Position numbers and translations under genes: made by a program
Part shown: positions 6,886 to 8,993 of the stretch, one piece after another
How the letters are laid out: every line of letters begins with the position of its first letter
Numbering within the stretch: the first letter of the stretch is position 1
The notes under the pieces: model-generated
What the model was told of the DNA's origin: nothing
The model's database searches: none
What the model saw: the letters and a program-made list of their open reading frames with translations, nothing else
Assembly (NCBI GenBank): GCA_016207765.1
Contig: JACQOY010000227.1
Span: forward strand, 1 to 8,993
Origin: Deltaproteobacteria bacterium
Lineage (GTDB): Bacteria; UBA10199; SBBF01
Direction of reading: 5' to 3'
DNA length: 8,993 bases

Positions 6886-8993
6886 TTACTCCACACAGGC
6901 ATTTTCTTCCACATAGGAATTGCACGCCTCCCATATGGACGTACACGCCGTGGAAAAATAGATTTTCTTGTTATCCGGCGAAAAGTTGATCTGCGCCATC
7001 GATTTCATGGGAAGATCATCCCACTTTTCCGCCACTTTAAAAGTTTTTCCGCCGTCAACGCTTTCGTAGAGGTGCCCCACCACATGGTAGTCGTAGGAAG
7101 GAGAACCGTTCATGCCGGCCAGAACAATATCCCGCCGGCCGGGAACCGTTTCCAGCGTCGAAAACGATTTTTTGGAAAAATACTCATGTTCGTATTCGGT
7201 CTTCCAGTCGGCGTGGTCGGCCAGATAGGCCTTCCAGTTTGTGGCCGTATCGGAGGGGATATTTTTGGAGATCGTGTAGTTAAAATCGAGGGCCAACTGC
7301 CAATCCACCGAGCTTGCGTCGGCCTTGCCGCCGGTGAGCGTCACGGGGGAGTAATACAACACCGGATACCCACGATAAATGCCCGCCGTCACCAACGAGA
7401 TCGTTCCCCCGGACTCCGCGAGGGTGACCAGAGTCGGCGTGCGGAGCTTCGGCGACGTCTCGGAGGCCCCCAGTTTTTCGCAGGAATAGGATGTTTCATT
7501 CAGCGTGACGGCATAGATTCCGGAGCGGGCCATCTCGGTTTCGTAAACCGATGCGTTGCTGTAAAAGGCGGCCAGAATGAGGTTGGGATATTCCTTGTCG
7601 GTCCAGAGGCCTTTCACCTTGATTGTTTCTCCCGATTCCGGCGTGAGACAGCCGTTACCGGAAAAAAGAGTCCATTGCGGAGAGGTTTTCTGCGGATCGT
7701 AGAGATACAGCCCCCCTTTCGCCCCCGCCAAGACACGGCGGTCTTCAGTACGCGAAAAATCGAGTGCGAGGTCATAGACCTCAACACTTCCCGGAAGACC
7801 GTTGTCATCGGAGGTACCGCAGACAGCGCCGCCGCTGGAATCGGTGGTGGTTGAATAGCAGTAACCGCCCAACACGCTCCAGGAATCGGGCTGGTCGGCA
7901 GGGGCCGTGACGACCGAGTTGGACGACTCGCTGGTTTTTGCGGAATAGTTGGAAGCATAGATAATTTTGTTGTCGTCATCCAAAAGAATCTCGGCGTCGG
8001 CATCATCGAAGTGGAAATCGGAAGGGATTTTCCAGTCGGTGAGGTAATTAACAGAGTCGCGAACCAATCTCCACGAGCCACCGCCGTCGGTGGAGCGCAA
8101 CAACCCCGAATCGCCGCCGGCCGATACAAGATTGACGCCGGCATCATCTAAAAAGGCCAGCCCGCCGCTGGGACAATAGTCGCTGGCCCCGGAGCCTTTC
8201 CAGACCGACATGATTGACGTGATTCCGGAACTGACCGGGCTGGTATGTTCGTGGTCCAGATAATACCGCCCTTTTCCATCGGACCAGTTGCTCCCATCCT
8301 TCCAGGTCGCCTTGATGGCGCCCCGGCCGGTAATGAACCGGAGGGCGAACTTCGTCAGGTCGTCCCAGTTTGAAACATGAAAGGCCGAACTGGGCAGGAG
8401 TTCGGGGGCGTAATTGTCCTGAAAGAGGTCGCCGGAGCGGTTTCCCTCAAAGCAGTTTTCGTTGGTGATGTTGAGCTTGGTGGCGGCGCCGACATAACAG
8501 AGCCCTTTCTGGACTTTGGAACTTCCGGCATGGGCGCTGGCCATGTTCTGCCATTCGTAAACGCCGTTTTCAAAAATCCGGTGCTCCCAGATGCCGGAGG
8601 TGGCCCCCCGGCCGGTGGCCGCCGAAACAATCAGGTGGTCGAGGTTTTGCGGATTGATTTTGGCCTTGTTGTAGGTGGTGGTGTCCTTGGTGTCGCCGTC
8701 CGAGCCGCAACGGATCCAGTTGCCAAACGTCGATGACGGATTGTCTTTGGCCTCTTTGCGGTATGTCCAGCTTTTTCCCATGTTGTCACTGCACCATAGG
8801 CCACCCCGGTATTGCGCAAATCCGGTATCGCGCACCGCCGTATCCGAACTCTTGCACAATCCACCGGTCTCTCCGTATCCGGTGTCGAGCGTTGCAACAC
8901 ACATTCGGCTCTTTCCCCCCACCGCGGCGATATCCACCCCTTTCACCAGTGGTTGCGTTTCGCCCATCTGGCTGGTTATGGGAAGGCAGGCAT
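6886..8993 (-). CDS. Asp-box beta-propeller protein (5' end missing)
   Basis: The frame is open to the right edge. The ATG at 8967 is not a convincing start, because eight in-frame codons upstream of it (ACLPITSQ) continue without a stop and no ribosome binding site precedes it. Numbering from that Met, at least 693 residues are present. Asp-box/BNR motifs (S-x-D-x-G-x-[ST]-[WF]) occur at SDNMGKSW (60-67, with Asn for Asp), STDGGGSW (292-299) and SVDGGKTF (636-643). Together with many short Trp/Tyr/Gly-rich strands they indicate a multi-blade beta-propeller of the sialidase/Vps10/photosystem-assembly-like superfamily. Fourteen cysteines, three of them in the last 19 residues (675, 682, 691), point to an oxidising, extracytoplasmic location. 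Its signal peptide would lie outside the window. I see no sialidase FRIP motif here, so ligand or surface binding is likelier than glycosidase activity. It is the first visible gene of the minus-strand run. Confidence 0.8.
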   Translation of the reverse strand, partial: ACLPITSQMGETQPLVKGVDIAAVGGKSRMCVATLDTGYGETGGLCKSSDTAVRDTGFAQYRGGLWCSDNMGKSWTYRKEAKDNPSSTFGNWIRCGSDGDTKDTTTYNKAKINPQNLDHLIVSAATGRGATSGIWEHRIFENGVYEWQNMASAHAGSSKVQKGLCYVGAATKLNITNENCFEGNRSGDLFQDNYAPELLPSSAFHVSNWDDLTKFALRFITGRGAIKATWKDGSNWSDGKGRYYLDHEHTSPVSSGITSIMSVWKGSGASDYCPSGGLAFLDDAGVNLVSAGGDSGLLRSTDGGGSWRLVRDSVNYLTDWKIPSDFHFDDADAEILLDDDNKIIYASNYSAKTSESSNSVVTAPADQPDSWSVLGGYCYSTTTDSSGGAVCGTSDDNGLPGSVEVYDLALDFSRTEDRRVLAGAKGGLYLYDPQKTSPQWTLFSGNGCLTPESGETIKVKGLWTDKEYPNLILAAFYSNASVYETEMARSGIYAVTLNETSYSCEKLGASETSPKLRTPTLVTLAESGGTISLVTAGIYRGYPVLYYSPVTLTGGKADASSVDWQLALDFNYTISKNIPSDTATNWKAYLADHADWKTEYEHEYFSKKSFSTLETVPGRRDIVLAGMNGSPSYDYHVVGHLYESVDGGKTFKVAEKWDDLPMKSMAQINFSPDNKKIYFSTACTSIWEACNSYVEENACVE

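Noticed and set aside
6538..7854. 438-codon open frame on the + strand
   Set aside because: It lies antisense to the propeller gene and the 266-aa gene, crosses their boundary, and its product has no recognisable domain and an Arg/Gly-rich, antisense-like composition.
6886..8993. Sialidase enzyme
   Set aside because: Asp-boxes alone do not make a sialidase; the FRIP motif and the arginine triad were not seen in the part present.
1..8993. CRISPR array, tRNA, rRNA or transposase gene
   Set aside because: I found no regularly spaced repeats, no cloverleaf-like segment with CCA end and no transposase motifs on either strand.

Overview
The window looks like chromosomal DNA from a Gram-negative-type bacterium of moderate GC content (a little over 50% by eye). 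Gene spacing is tight, Shine-Dalgarno sites are strong (GGAGG types), and GTG and overlapping starts occur. Several products carry export signals. A C-rich/G-rich palindromic intergenic repeat ending in a T-run, of a kind I associate with Deltaproteobacteria-like and candidate-phylum genomes, occurs here. I cannot assign a genus; the taxonomic hint is weak.

Region 1 (about 1-3573, + strand) is a four-gene run. A 169-bp leader carries two GC-rich palindromes and a possible promoter. It is followed by class II fumarase (fumC), a DUF4438-family protein of unknown function, an apparently exported Bcp-type peroxiredoxin, and a small exported protein I do not recognise. The last three genes overlap or abut at their stop/start codons (GTGA and TGATG), so they are probably translationally coupled.

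Region 2 (3574-3894) lies between two convergent gene runs. It holds a perfect 11-bp inverted repeat and then the remains of an archaeal-type (PF01637-like) ATPase gene. About 39 N-terminal codons are fused directly to about 45 C-terminal codons in another frame, with the catalytic middle lost. This is a decayed accessory gene.

Region 3 (3895-8993, - strand, read from the right edge leftward) is a second compact four-gene run. In order it encodes a large Asp-box (BNR-like) beta-propeller protein cut by the window edge, a 266-aa exported protein, a 161-aa exported proline-rich/coiled-coil protein, and a B12-binding-domain-type radical SAM enzyme. Gaps are 25, 16 and 13 bp, so they are very likely co-transcribed from a promoter outside the window. 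Three extracytoplasmic unknowns together with one cytosolic radical SAM enzyme is the least explained arrangement here. The radical SAM gene also carries what looks like a copy of the intergenic palindromic repeat, read in frame as a Pro/Leu/Gly-rich insert near its C-terminus.
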